Positions 22,321 to 33,690 of a stretch of DNA of 64,000 nucleotides are shown here, piece by piece. The notes beneath the pieces are model-generated. The model did no database searches. It was given only the letters and a program-made list of their open reading frames with translations, and was not told the origin of the DNA. The DNA is from Schistocephalus solidus (lineage: Eukaryota > Platyhelminthes > Cestoda > Diphyllobothriidea > Diphyllobothriidae): contig WEDG01001459.1 of assembly GCA_017591395.1 (NCBI GenBank), forward strand, positions 186,001-250,000. The letters run 5' to 3'. The position numbers and the translations under genes were made by a program. How positions within the stretch are numbered: position 1 is the stretch's first letter; each line of letters starts with the position of its first letter.

Positions 22321-24132
22321 TTCAGGTGTGCCAGATAGCTTATTGCGAAGATTAAACGCTGAGCGCTGCCGATCCCCCCTCTCTCCTTTCTTTCATCTTA
22401 TCGCTAAATTAAGTAGACTATAAGAGCCCTTTTTTATGGAAATGTATGGACGCTTTTATGAATGTCTAACTGAATGCTTGTAGTCGCGCACGTTCTCAAC
22501 GCTCATGGTGTTGTTGGCTACTAGTGGCTACCGATTTCGTCATACTTTATACATTTGATCAATGGGACGCGCCTGTCACAATTCGGACCTTCAACCTAAA
22601 TCAGGCCTGCCACCGGTTCCCAATTTTTATTCTTTTCTCTACCGCTAGCCCTGATTTTATCGCTAGTTTCCATACGCCTCAAATTGGACCTCTCGCTAAA
22701 TGCAATCATTCAAACTCCAGCGTCTATTTTTTTCACGAATCCTTGTCGCCATGCCCGAGAAACAAAAAAGAGGCATGCTGGCAGTCAGCAGTGGTTTTAT
22801 TTGTACACAACAGTGCTGCAGCAGTCGGACAAAGCGCACATCTTGGCACACAAATTGCAAGAAAAGAGGTCTTGGGCCGTTGTGACGTGTGTGAGTGTAG
22901 AAAATGACCGGTATCAGGTAAGCCCAGATCAAGCGCAGTTTATATAAAGAAAACTTCAGCAAGACTGTAGCCAAGTCCAGCTTGCTGTCCTGAATGAGAA
23001 GAGAAGCTACTTCGCATGTACTCAACTTATTGAAGAATTCTTACATATGTGTACTTGTGTAGGGCGTTGGCTAGACGGAGATATACTTATATGGACTCCT
23101 TGAAGTATATAGGTGTTTGTTGCTCAAAATATTCAAAGTAACAAAAGTACAAAAGTGGCGTACTGCGCAGGCGAGCGGCCAGAACCAGGAAATAAAAAGG
23201 ATTCACCGATGCGGTTGGTACAAACAACTGAGCAAAGAAGACAACGTTTGGGGAAACCCCGCTGTTGTGGCGGGGTTAGTGCTGGAATTTAAATGAAGCA
23301 TCCGGGTGCGTTCACAAAGTCAGAAGGAAAAAAAGTTAACAAGATACAAACTAATATATAATATGTAATTTGCGGATGGGATGATAATGACGGGTGCGAA
23401 AGTATGCGGATTCACTGGTGCAGATCGATAGATATGTTGTTTGCGCGTTCGTGAGATGTAAGAAAGGATGACTTGGGATGATTTGTATGGAGCATGGGAA
23501 GAGATATTGCACAGCGTTACACGTATAAGGGCAACCGCATACACAAACCAATTCGTCAAAAAGGAAAAGAATTAAAAAGTATGCGTATTAAAACACGCAC
23601 ATGCGCACCAGCACATAAATTATCCCCAGTCTAATCGAAGGCGGCGCAGATGTCGGGAACCAGGGGTAACAATGAACAATAACAACTTGTACGTGTATTT
23701 TCAATTATTCCACACACTATATATATATATATATATATATGCACGTGCCGATGTAATCATCTCTTGGGTGCCTTTCGAGGTACTCAAAGATGCCGATTTG
23801 GCCGGCATAGAGGTGTGTTGACCCAATAAATGCACTCATTCATAAGCGTATACGCTACTGCGCTTCGTAGGAAAGGCAAATTTTGGAAATAAAATGCTTG
23901 TAGTAAAAGAGGGGTCACCGGAAGCACATGCGATATTTCACACAGGTCTACTGCAGAAGACTAGTAGAGGAAGTTGTGAAGAGTTTGCGGCACAGAGAGG
24001 AAGGTGTGACTCTGCGGCATCAGGTGGTGGCCACAGGTGACAGCTGGGAGAGGGTTCACAGCAGTGCTAACTCTGACAAATGCACAGACCCCTGGAAGAT
24101 AGGTAGGAGCTCGTCCTCTCTCCCCCCCTCCC
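22321..24132. other. No gene recognised; (AT)n at 23718-23740
   Basis: No frame over 130 codons has a recognisable motif. A 23-base AT dinucleotide run is at 23718-23740. The last part lies immediately 3' of the bZIP stop codon and presumably includes the gene's 3' UTR (minus strand), but no poly(A) signal could be assigned confidently. Confidence 0.4.
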
Positions 24133-24957
24133 CTAGATGGACGAGCTGAGCGCCTGTTTTGCCTCCACGTGCCAGGCGGTGGGATCACGAGCCCCAGTGT
24201 TAACAGAGGGTGGGGCTACCTCGTCAGGGGACGGCCCTGCGGCCCAATAGCTGCCACTGGTTGGTGCGGAAAGCGAACAGGGCCGGTGTGGAGCGGCGGG
24301 TGTGGGGTCAGGAGGATCACCAGTGGTGGCACCGGGGGCGGACTGGCTGTAACTCACCTCCAGGCCGGGGGCAGCAGTAGGGATGAAGGAACGCATGCTG
24401 CTGGTGCTAACAGTAATGGCGGGTGAGGGCTGACGCCGAGGCGGTGGTTGGCTGTTGTGGACTAGGTGTGACATGGGTGGAAGCCCGGGATCCGTGGTAG
24501 GACCAGAAGCGCCACTTGGGTGCCAGGCGCTACCAACTGCCTCTGCACCAGTCGGCGCATCGTACTGCATCCGTGATTTGTAGAAGCAGACCTCTGTTTC
24601 GGACAGGTCACAGAATGACGGTGGTGCTGCCGGAGGCGGCGGCGGCAGGTTCGGTGCGACCGTCGCTGTTGGTCCGCCTTCAGGAAGGGGCAGAAAGATG
24701 TCGGGTGGCTCTACGAGGCAGGTTAAGTAGGGAATGGCCACTCCAGGGCAGTGTTGTTGAAGCAGCTGAACACAGCGTCTTGCTTGGTCCCGCCAACTCT
24801 CGACTTCACGCAGCAGACGGTTGGCTTCGGCGTTAAGACCATCGACCTGGGCCTGCAGTTCTTGTGTGCGATGCAGTTTCCGCTCACGGCACTTTTGAGC
24901 CGACTTACGATTACGCTCTCGCCGTTTGAGTCTACGATCTGCTTCATCCGCGTCAAC
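24133..24957 (-). CDS. bZIP transcription factor (Fos/ATF3/JDP2 class), exon 2
   Basis: Last coding exon, 274 codons plus TAG. It begins after a good acceptor (TTTACTTTAG at 24967-24958) in phase 0. The first residues give an acidic stretch VDADEA and the basic region RRLKRRERNRKSAQKCRERK, with the invariant N and CR nine residues apart in the bZIP register. In the joined protein these are about residues 365-384. Heptad positions after it are Leu 391, Leu 398, Leu 405, Trp 412 and Cys 419; a His follows at 426, as in the HRP(A/T)C end of Fos and ATF3. The rest is a 200-residue Pro/Ser/Thr/Ala-rich tail. Fos-class proteins act in the nucleus as dimers with Jun-type partners on AP-1 sites. The last two zipper positions are not leucine, which may narrow partner choice. 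An ATF3/JDP2-like identity is an alternative. Confidence 0.85.
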   Translation of the reverse strand, partial: VDADEADRRLKRRERNRKSAQKCRERKLHRTQELQAQVDGLNAEANRLLREVESWRDQARRCVQLLQQHCPGVAIPYLTCLVEPPDIFLPLPEGGPTATVAPNLPPPPPAAPPSFCDLSETEVCFYKSRMQYDAPTGAEAVGSAWHPSGASGPTTDPGLPPMSHLVHNSQPPPRRQPSPAITVSTSSMRSFIPTAAPGLEVSYSQSAPGATTGDPPDPTPAAPHRPCSLSAPTSGSYWAAGPSPDEVAPPSVNTGARDPTAWHVEAKQALSSSI

Positions 24958-25487
24958 CTAAAGTAAAGAGAAAGGAGTTAAAGTTACTAGCGACAAAATT
25001 GACTGCAGGACGCGTTGCAAAACTGATGGGCTTAAGCGTTGGAAAGGGCGTGCGAGTCCCGGATCCACTATCACTTTTGCAATGTGAGTTAGGATGGAAT
25101 GTCAGGTTTCTCCGACACCCCCACAGGGCCTGCATTTCGGCTTCATAGTTTTTTTGGCTAACGCAATATGGATGTCACACAGGACTCGTTGAGGTAAAAA
25201 TGAAATACAGAAATTATCGCATGTTTTAAATCATGTTTAGACCTTGGCGTCTGTTATTTTTGATTGAATTGAAAATCGCATATACCTAACATTATTTAAA
25301 GTAAGGTAATCTTTTGGTAGATCATGACATTAGAAAATGCCAGCTATATAATTTTAAAAACTACCGGACTACAAAACATGTCGAGTAATATGCTCCCGAC
25401 CACTCAAGCGGGTGCAAATAGTTTGCAAACAATAAATAATGAGCGTCAGAGGGGATGTGAGGCATCTGGTTTTAACATTACCAACGA

Positions 25488-25640
25488 AGACAAGGGAAAC
25501 TGGAATGTCCATTACTGGCTTATCAGCCTGCATCAGCCAGCCATGACAAACACCAGGTTTTGCGAGCACTGAGGCTCGAACACGCGCCCTGCTAGTTCGA
25601 AGTCCAATACCCAAAACATTGAGCAACGAGCTTCTTTTCC
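25488..25640 (-). mobile_element. SINE-2 copy in the bZIP intron
   Basis: Read on the minus strand from 25640: a tRNA-like head with GCTCAATGTTTTGGGTATTG (A-box region) and GTTCGAGCCTC (B box, GTTCGANNC), followed by the SINE-2 body start CATGGCTGGCTGATGCAGGC and CATTCCAGTTTCCCTTGTC. It matches copies at 39885-40256 and 43690-43850. Truncated after about 150 bases. Confidence 0.65.
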
Positions 25641-27950
25641 AGCAAGTCACGATCGGGTACATCAACAATGGTAGAGGGGAAGGTGGGTGCTCAACGATCG
25701 CGTTACGAGACATATTCGTCCCGATTGTGCCTCGGGACTCACTCTCGAGCCCCAGCGGCTAGTATGATGAGCTAAATAAAATTACCGAAAAAAAAAAACA
25801 GAGAGGCTGGGTTTTGCATGGAGCACATAATTGATGGCGGACGGCCAAAGCCGGTAAGGCACTGAAAGCGATAGATCTCGCAGTGCGCCCAGTCCTGAAT
25901 GGAATTATCTCTCCCCCAACCTGCACGCATACTATACCAGTCAATTCCAATCCTTTCATATTTGGTGGTAAATAAATTATTGCGTTTTCTAAGCAAAGCA
26001 CGTATCCCCACCACCTCGCATACAAGGGATAAAGTGTGCACACCATGATGGAAAGGGGGAAGGGGGAGAGAATGCACGCAGAACGGGACGTGACATATCG
26101 GCCAGCATCCGGACTCTCCAGCATGAGAAACGTCTGTTTTGAAAACAAAAACGTGACGCACGCGAGCAGGCAGTCCACGACAGAAGCGTGCATCCGCTTT
26201 TGGCGACGCAACAAGGGACTGAGCAGTCGTCGGGGTACTGCACACGCACACTCGGGCGCGCTTTGAACTCCGGCGCGACTGAATGTGGGTCAGACTTTAA
26301 TTTAAAAAAGGATTCCTATTCGCATTTCCGCTGCCACAAACATAGTCATACCACACTTGTATTCTCATGCAAAGAGCTCATGCTTAGGCGCCATCGTTTG
26401 CCGCGAAACTCGCTAATGCTGCCGATACACGCAAACGACGACCGCGCGCCCCTACGTACCAGAAGATTGATGGTCACTGCCATCGTTTGAACCTAACTCC
26501 TCATTCTCACGACCAGACACGATTTGACGCATGTGCAACTACCATTGCGGTTGCTCTTGTGTGTACGTATATGAGAGGACGAACTAATCGCAACAAAGGT
26601 ATTCAGGATGGAGGTGTATGTCACTTAACAGTACCAAAATGTCCCTTCTATCAATATACACTGCGGGCTGAGATCGTTCTGGGGAGACACCTTTGCAGCT
26701 ACGATAAGTAACAATCTTAGGGCCCACATAACACCCAGGCCAGTCAGAAGAGGTTCATCGATGATAATAAAGGACAGTTTAACCCGTGTGAGTGTTTGAG
26801 TCCCGAAAATGTGTGCCGCGGTTGTGTCAGACCTCGAGTGAGGTGAACTTCTTGCAAAGGATCCCGATGGAATCGCGGGGAGAGCAACTGAAGATGTTTA
26901 GGTCTTCTCGCTAAAAGCTAACCAATGCGCAAGTCAGTTGCATCGTTAGTACACAGGAACAGCTCCTCAGAAGGCCGAGTTGCTTCATGTTCAGCGGGCG
27001 ATCGAAGTCGACTTAGTCAGTTTCTTAATGCAGGCATTAGTAGGAAGCAGTGGAATTCCGTGGCCTTTTGGTTAACTAAGAATTTATATTTAGGCAGGCA
27101 TCACGTGCCCTCCTACCCCTCGAAGGAGCAAATAAATGCTGCTTTAAAACTAGAACATCAGTTTAAGACTACTGAATACACGTCCCAACATATACGATGG
27201 TCAATTATGCCGACAGACTGTGTGGGGACCTACACCACCCAGTTGGACCTTTTTGACGTCATTCGAAAAGGGGTGACTGATCTTCGTGGTGTTTGAGTCT
27301 GCTATAACAGCAAAAAGCAATAACAACAACCGTAAGAAGGCACACAATAACAACAGACTTATTCCGAACGCCCACGAGGAGCATAATCTGGGCCTCAGAA
27401 GCGCTGCAGTTCGGCTACCTAACGGCAGGAAAACAACATGATGTACCCGTGTTACGATGCTGGTGAATGGTAGGTTAAGTGCTTGTGAGGCGAGGTGATT
27501 TGATGATACCGGAAACAAGGTGCTAAACCGATTACTGTCTGCTCATATCTAATAGCAAATTACGGGTTTAAACAGAGAGCCGCCCTGCTGAAAAGTTAAT
27601 AGGTACAAAGCGGTCCTCAACTAGTGGTCTGACAGCGACACGCAAGATGCCTACGGAAGAATTTCGGGGTGAAGCAGCAGGGTGGATTCCACACATTTGT
27701 CCTTACAGTAGATTTTCACGCACAAGCCCCCCTGGCTATGAAGAAATTTTCCTGCTGTCCCTCCCCCACCCCACTTCTCCAATGAACGAGGATCCGCAGA
27801 CTCGGATGCACGTATTTTTAAGGCTTGCAAATAAGCCCATTTAGAATACGCTATTACAGAAGAGCCAACGAGCATTTTTACAGAACACGACTTCTAGAGC
27901 CCTCTGACAATCAAAATGTGCGTCATTAACTTATACATTGGAAGATTTGC

Positions 27951-28301
27951 GGGTAAAGATTACTTATATGACCCACTAGACCGGACACGGGAATAGGAAG
28001 GCCCACCCAAGTTAATAAAGGAAGCCCTGCACATAATTCCAGGAAGGGAAAATATTCCCCAGTCCTAACCCTAACCTAACCCCTCCTAAACTCTAACAAC
28101 ATAGTTAGCACTATACCTAACCAAAACCCTTATCCTAACCCTATGGTTAACACTAACTCTAATCTCAACCCCGAACTTAACCCTACTCCTAACCCTATAC
28201 CGAACTCTAATTTCCCAGGAATTCGGTGCAAATCCACCTGAATCGTTGACAATTCCTGTTCTCATGTCCTGTTTAGGGAGTCATATAAGTAATCTTAACC
28301 G
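27951..28301. mobile_element. TIR element with TTAGGG-like core, copy M1
   Basis: A 351-base unit with imperfect terminal inverted repeats of about 48 bases. Left end is CGGGTAAAGATTACTTATAT and right end, reverse-complemented, is CGGTTAAGATTACTTATATG. Inside (28062-28205) is a degenerate array of CCTAACCCTAA-like units, then the block CCCAGGAATTCGGTGCAAAT. The same structure occurs at 39072-39426. No transposase frame is present, so it would be non-autonomous (MITE-like). A target-site duplication was not evident. Confidence 0.65.
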
Positions 28302-29642
28302 TTTTAAGTAGTAACTGGCTCATTCTCGACTACCACTTAGGACTGCCGCTCTACGGTGTAATGGTGTTGAGGTATTGTCCAGGTGCTTGTATGTAAGTTA
28401 CACAAGTGCTCGTCATTCCCATACTTTGACAGGGCCCAACACTTATACCGGGAAAGGAGCCAATGAAAAGTAAGTGTGGCCAATGACCTACTTCTCGCTA
28501 ACTGATAACGCTCTGAACCACCATTTCTAGCGTTTGGCGGATTGTATCGAAGTGAATTGGCCATAATCGTCTTTATACTCGGTTCCTTCCTTCACCATCC
28601 TCCGGTAACGTCACCGTGGTAAGTTTACGGAATGTGAAATTGAGCATACTAGCTTAACGGAGATGACTTCAATCTGTTTGGTAGGCAGTACATTGATGCG
28701 TCCACCAAATTGAACAAAATTCCATTCTGGCGAACGAAATGATATGATTGGCTTTAATTCCTACGTGTTCCTCAATTAAGTGTTCAAGAGGACACCCAAA
28801 ATCTAGCATTCAAGAGGGTGTCTTCAAGGAATTCCCATCTTCAGATTCAGTTGTTGCTTAAAGAGTAGGACTATCGGAAGAGTCTTCCATACTATTTCTA
28901 ATCGCTCGTTCGCATAATCGCCTCATTGCCAGTACGAAAAATAGCCTAGAGCAAAGTCGCACGGGTCTTTGTTGCCATTCACCCAAACTACCATGGCTGA
29001 GATTCACTACCGGCAAACATAAACGTAAACAAATATGATAGTTGACCACATGGGGGCGAGCGGATTGACCTTGACTAGACTGGCCTGACAACACTGCTAG
29101 TCAAGGACTAATAGAATCAGTAGTAACCTCGAAACGGAGAACTCAGCTCTTCCAACCCTGCTTGATAAAAACCTTAGTTTAAAAATGCGACTCCGGTGAG
29201 GGTTTATTAGTTGTCTGACGATTCAAACAGCAATACATCGCCTGTCCGCCTGCAGAGTCGGACGTACCCGCGAAGCAGCAGGGGGACGCGGGAATTCGCG
29301 AAATCCCGGCAACTAAACTCTAAGTGATCTAGCAGGAGGCGCGACACCCTCCACGCATTCGGCATTTACAAAACTAGCCATCAGACCGAGGGAAGGCGCA
29401 ATATGCATGGCACAGAGAATGCGCAAAAGCTCTGAATATGGACGGTCAATATGGTTACTGGAAGCACCAATAAACTAATATACCTATTGGATGACTCAGC
29501 TTCGGATTCTCTGCTTTATCCACTTTTCCCTCCCAATGAACGGTGTACAAGCGCATAGACAAAACTTCAAACAATGGTCATGGGCGGGTTGTTGCAGAGA
29601 CATACATAAATGTCTGAAGGACACGAAGCTGCATGAACCTAC

Positions 29643-30713
29643 CGGCTCTGACTTCAGATTCCTTCGTCCGGTGGCCAAAGTAGGTGCCGGTTTGCGCGTT
29701 TTCTTTGAACCCCGGTTGGCCGAGGAGGAGGTTGTTGTCTCCCCGTCCGATGAGACGATGCTGGCAGCTGTCGATCCGATAGTGGAATCTGGCCCGATAG
29801 AGTAACGAGTAGTGGAGTATTTGGTGCTACGGGTGTTGAAACCGTTGCTTGAGGCCACGTGGCCCGGCTTCAACACTTCGCCACCGACCTCAGCAGGATG
29901 CGTGGGGAAGGAACTGGCGGCACCGCCATACTGCCCGTCACCGTTGGCGTACGCACAAGCATTTGAGGAGGCGGAACTGCGGAAAACTTTTGAGGCCTGA
30001 TTCATTGGATAACCTGTGGTGGTCGGATCACAAGAACCAGGGGGGCAATGACTTTCCACAAAATCCATCGCCATGCATCCATTGGATGGGGTATTGGCGG
30101 AGTAAACAGAGCGCACCTCATTGACTCCCTTGTCCCATCCAGATATGCAAGACGGGGTGGAGAGGCTTCCAGCAGAAACACCTTGAGAATAGGCTATGGG
30201 TACCGATACTTCGCCAACTTCACGTTTCAAAGGCGTGTAGGGAAGATCAACAGAACGGCTCGAGATGGGAGAAGGCAAGCTTTGTTCATAGTGCGCAGTT
30301 GACGAGGAGAAACCGGGATTGTTAAAACGAGAACTGGAGTAAGAGCCGCCACCAACTGTTGTGAACGTCTTACCGTTCTGATTTGTCAACACCGATGGCG
30401 AAGTCTTGGCGAAGCTAAGGAGGTTATGTGCAGCGGGTAAGCTGCCTACGTGTGACGCCACCGTGTCACAGGTTGTTTCATTCATCCACTGAGGGGATGA
30501 CATTTGAGACAGGGGTGACCATGTTGGGTAGTCAGAAGGATGGCGGGAGCGCATATGAACCCGATCTGAATGGCAGTCAGCAGTCACGGGGTCTCGTTTG
30601 AAGAAAGGTACCTGGGAGGGGGGAGGAGAGGGGGAAAAGGAATTCTGCGATGTCCGGTTGATGAGGGAGTGCTGTGAAAAGCTGCTGTGGTTATTTGCCA
30701 CCGACGACATCAT
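29643..30713 (-). CDS. bZIP transcription factor (Fos/ATF3/JDP2 class), exon 1
   Basis: 357 codons from the ATG at 30713 (a second ATG follows at once) to the donor after GAG CCG at 29643. An in-frame TAG 13 codons upstream supports this start unless a further upstream exon splices in between. The protein is Ser/Thr/Pro/Asn-rich and low in complexity, as expected for an activation domain. Near its end are a basic patch (KKTRKP) and GRRNLKSEP, comparable to the GRR segment that precedes the DNA-binding region in Fos. With exon 2 the protein would be 631 residues, longer than vertebrate c-Fos (about 380), mostly through the low-complexity N-terminal half. If the intron were retained, the frame would run only to 29496 and the bZIP domain would be lost. 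Confidence 0.8.
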
Positions 30714-30864
30714 CGGGATATTTGCGGATTTGCGTCCGCTGGAGAGGTACTACTAAGAATGTTGTGGGTTGTCGTAGAAGGGCAAGATGAGAGCTGAATG
30801 GTGCGCCTAAAAGGAAGGGAAAAGGTGGTATACCAAGAAGGGACAAAGTCCTAAAGGCACAATG

Positions 30865-30871
30865 CCTTATA
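30865..30871 (-). promoter_or_regulatory. Possible TATA box of the bZIP gene
   Basis: Minus strand reads ACTATAAGGC, with TATAAGG about 150 bases upstream of the start codon. Position is plausible for a core promoter with a 5' UTR of about 120 bases. No transcript data can be used here. Confidence 0.3.
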
Positions 30872-30989
30872 GTAAACAATAACGTAAGGCAACCCACCAG
30901 CGCCAGCACTGACAGTGCCAAGTGTACGAAGGCTTGGGGTAGGGCGCAGCAACAACGGATAGAAGGGGGGGGGATAATGGTGGCTTGTT

Positions 30990-31330
30990 TCTTCAGACAC
31001 GCGCGCCCGCGCAGGAAAAACTGGTCGATGCGGTCCAGTCGAAGTTTCCCGCGGTCGCGCGACAGTATACGCCCAGTCGGCTGCAGCACAAGCATGAGTC
31101 AACGTCGACCAAGCCTTTGCTAGCCGTGTAACTAAGCTTCAGCGCACGCATTGCATGTTGGTTGGTTGGTCGACGGTCGGCCAACCAACGCGGGGCAAGA
31201 TAAGTTGCGCCAGCGCTCTGGGCACGGATGTAGGCGTATGCGCGCCTTTGGAGCCACTAGCTTGACCCGGCGCGCACATATCGTTGCCCGGGGGACCGAC
31301 ACAAAAACTGTTGTCGCGTTGGGTGCAGAA
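30990..31330. promoter_or_regulatory. CpG-rich upstream region of the bZIP gene
   Basis: Much richer in G+C and CpG (GCGCGCCCGCGC, CGCGGTCGCGCGAC) than the flanking AT-rich DNA, and located 280-620 bases upstream of the bZIP start codon. It contains the TGAGTCA site at 31095-31101. A promoter or upstream regulatory role is inferred from position and composition. Confidence 0.4.
31095..31101. promoter_or_regulatory. Canonical AP-1 (TRE) site TGAGTCA
   Basis: The palindromic heptamer TGAGTCA is the consensus binding site for Fos/Jun dimers. It lies about 380 bases upstream of the start codon of the Fos-class gene, inside the CpG-rich region. A given heptamer is expected by chance about once in 16 kb, so the location is suggestive only. 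Confidence 0.35.
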
Positions 31331-33309
31331 GTGGAGAATTCAGGGTGGGCAGTATAGGGAACCAGAGACAATAACTTCTGCAGGTGGCGTGATGCCGTCA
31401 CATCAAACTTCAATAAAAGATGCACTCAGCGCACAACGCAGTCGCTGCAGTTTGCCATAGATGATAATTACTGCGGGGGATAAATAATTAAGTAAAATGA
31501 CCAATCAGCCTGCTTTAACAACAGTGAGGAGATAAAGGCTGCCACAAAAACTGACTTAAGCACTTTAAGCGATTGATGAACCCAATAAAGTGAGTTTGAT
31601 GTCTGTCATTGAGGGAAATGCAGAGAGCCTTGTGACAGATATGCACACAAAGGAATGTAAAACCACTATATGTAACCATATACGAAAAAATGCTCGAAGA
31701 TTACAAAGGATGACGGTGGTTAGTGGGAACTTGCGAAACGGCCTATCAGATTTATGCTAATTCTGCCACCCCCAAATACCTTATTTGAGGGTCCTGAGGC
31801 GAAGACACAGAAGGTTCTGATGTTTCTGTGGCAGCTGGGGTTGCAAGGATCGAATTTTCAAAAGAAAGGTAAGTGCAAGTTTTCCTAGTTCTTCACTACC
31901 TCGTAAGCAGTCCAGTTTAACGAGAGGTTAGAAAATTTACTGATAAAGCACGGTTCTAGAGTAGGAAGTGGTAGGTTGATCGACTTTTAGCAATGTCTAA
32001 AGATCGGATGCTTCGAAAAAAACCATGAGTGAAAAGCTGCAAACCAATTGTAGTATTTATTGTGATGCTTTAACTCGCCGACAAGGTGTTTGAAGTGAAG
32101 CAGGACACGGAAGTGAATGGAAATGGAGGGAAGTTGGGTATGGATATGGTATATAGTCGGATCAGAAACAGAGAACCCATAGAACGTGTCTTACGGAACA
32201 TTTATTTAAAGTAGGCATTGTCCGGTTGAGTTCTTCCTGGGGTTAGGGTTGGGGCCTGCGTCCTAAGGCCCCACCCGTATAGCCACGATTTCCACCAAGG
32301 CTTCATTGAAGGAGCGGAAGCCGATCAGGTACTGTGAACAGGCTGCTTTAGTCATTCATTTAGCAAAACAGCAACTTTGTATGCTGGCAGGACTGGCCTG
32401 ACAAGTAAAGCAGCAGGCAATTCGGTCAGAATCTGTGCACAAGCCCTTCAGTCGAAGCGAGTAAGCACTCCCAAGTTGTGGAAGAAAGCCCCTTATACAA
32501 AACATACAGCGGAAACTTGCTCAGGAATACCGCGTATTTTTGGCGGATTGCTATTGCCTACACTAAGTTGTGTTTGTTAACACTTGTTCATACATTTAAG
32601 TCGCGTGGTACCCAGAAACGAACACGATATGTAGTAATATGTATGCACGTTCAACCTCTCACCAGGTTCTTACCATTGGGCTGGCGATAGCATAATTTGG
32701 GTATAACCCATCCCATATATGGCCTAAAATGTTTGCCGGGGCTTTTTGTCGGTGAGGCGTCAGTTGCGAGTGACACCGAATGGTCTCGTATCAAAGCCCA
32801 AGGGACGTGAATGCGGGTTCAAATGGTAAGACATCTGATTCAAATGTTCGGTCTTCACTTGACCCCGGATCAAATCCTAGATCTTCCAGGAGCTAGGTTG
32901 GGGTCTGGTTGGCTGACGCTGACAACTAAGTCATAAAGGGCCATTCCAGTTTCCCACGTTTTAGTCGGTAGCTCTTCTGCGTAGCAATGAGATCACTGTG
33001 CTTTTGTAAATTTTCGTTATTTTCCTGTAAGATACTAGGAGGAAGATGACTCGAGGCACACACTCGGTCGCGGGGCAAGGACCCTTCGACCAACGCACTG
33101 CAAACATGGTTTATACACACAATACCAAATAAACGCCAAGCTGTCTGGCTTCCCAGAACAATCAAACTCTGGACGGAGGGCGTGCTGCTAACGCATTGTA
33201 AGACCTCATATGCGGACGGTTTTGACAGTGTTGGTAAGCAAGTGGGCGTTTCTGATCGCAATTTTGCCAAATGGTACTTAAACCGTCGCGAAAGACGACG
33301 TCTACCGTG
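31331..33309. other. No gene recognised
   Basis: Frames are short and show no domain motif. A few short G-rich TTAGGG-like words (GGGGTTAGGGTTGGGG at 32239-32254) occur without inverted repeats that I could find. Confidence 0.35.
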
Positions 33310-33690
33310 TACCCAACAGGTTAGCGCAGGAACGGTGACTTGCGCATGAATCCGTTTATAGAGATAATAGGCCTAAGCAGCACCTATCGCATTTTCTATT
33401 CCCTTACCCGAAAGAATTAAGAAGACCAGAGGCAATATCGGACGCAGTGGTTGAAAAAATTAACAGCCCGTCTACGCGTACCGCATATGTCCGGTCCATG
33501 CAGGATGGACCAGGTGTGTACAGAAACAAAGGCATTTCGGAGTCCAACTGAGTGAGATTGCCATAAAGAAGGGGCCGTTGCAGCCTGACTCTTTGTCCTA
33601 AGAGGATAGAAGGTATAAACTGGGAAAGTTGTTCGAAAAAGACCAGGAAGATCGGAATGGTCAGGCCCGGCTCTGACAGTTGAGCTACGC
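33310..33690 (-). repeat. Old LINE tail-module copy
   Basis: Minus-strand reading contains AGAGTCAGGCTGCAACGGCC, CCTTCTTTATGGCAATCTCA and GCGCAAGTCACCGTTCCTGC, all landmarks of the tail module, with an altered middle. A 140-codon minus-strand frame (33826-33404) lies mostly across this repeat and is not a host gene. Confidence 0.55.

Larger units (their letters stand above)
24958..29642 (-). other. Intron of the bZIP gene (GT-AG, 4685 bp)
   Basis: Donor GTAGGT at 29642-29637 and acceptor TTTACTTTAG at 24967-24958. Joining the two exons keeps frame (phase 0) and places the junction directly before the acidic lead-in to the bZIP domain. The intron holds a tRNA-derived SINE (25488-25640), a TIR element with a telomere-like core (27951-28301) and otherwise unrecognised sequence. 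Short frames inside (25759-26266, 26925-27296, 27201-27518) show no domain signature. Confidence 0.75.

Noticed and set aside
28062..28205. Interstitial telomere or chromosome end
   Set aside because: The TTAGGG-like units are degenerate and short, lie inside a TIR-bounded unit in a gene intron, and recur with the same flanking block elsewhere.
29491..30302. Plus-strand frames of 62-104 residues
   Set aside because: They are antisense shadows of bZIP exon 1.
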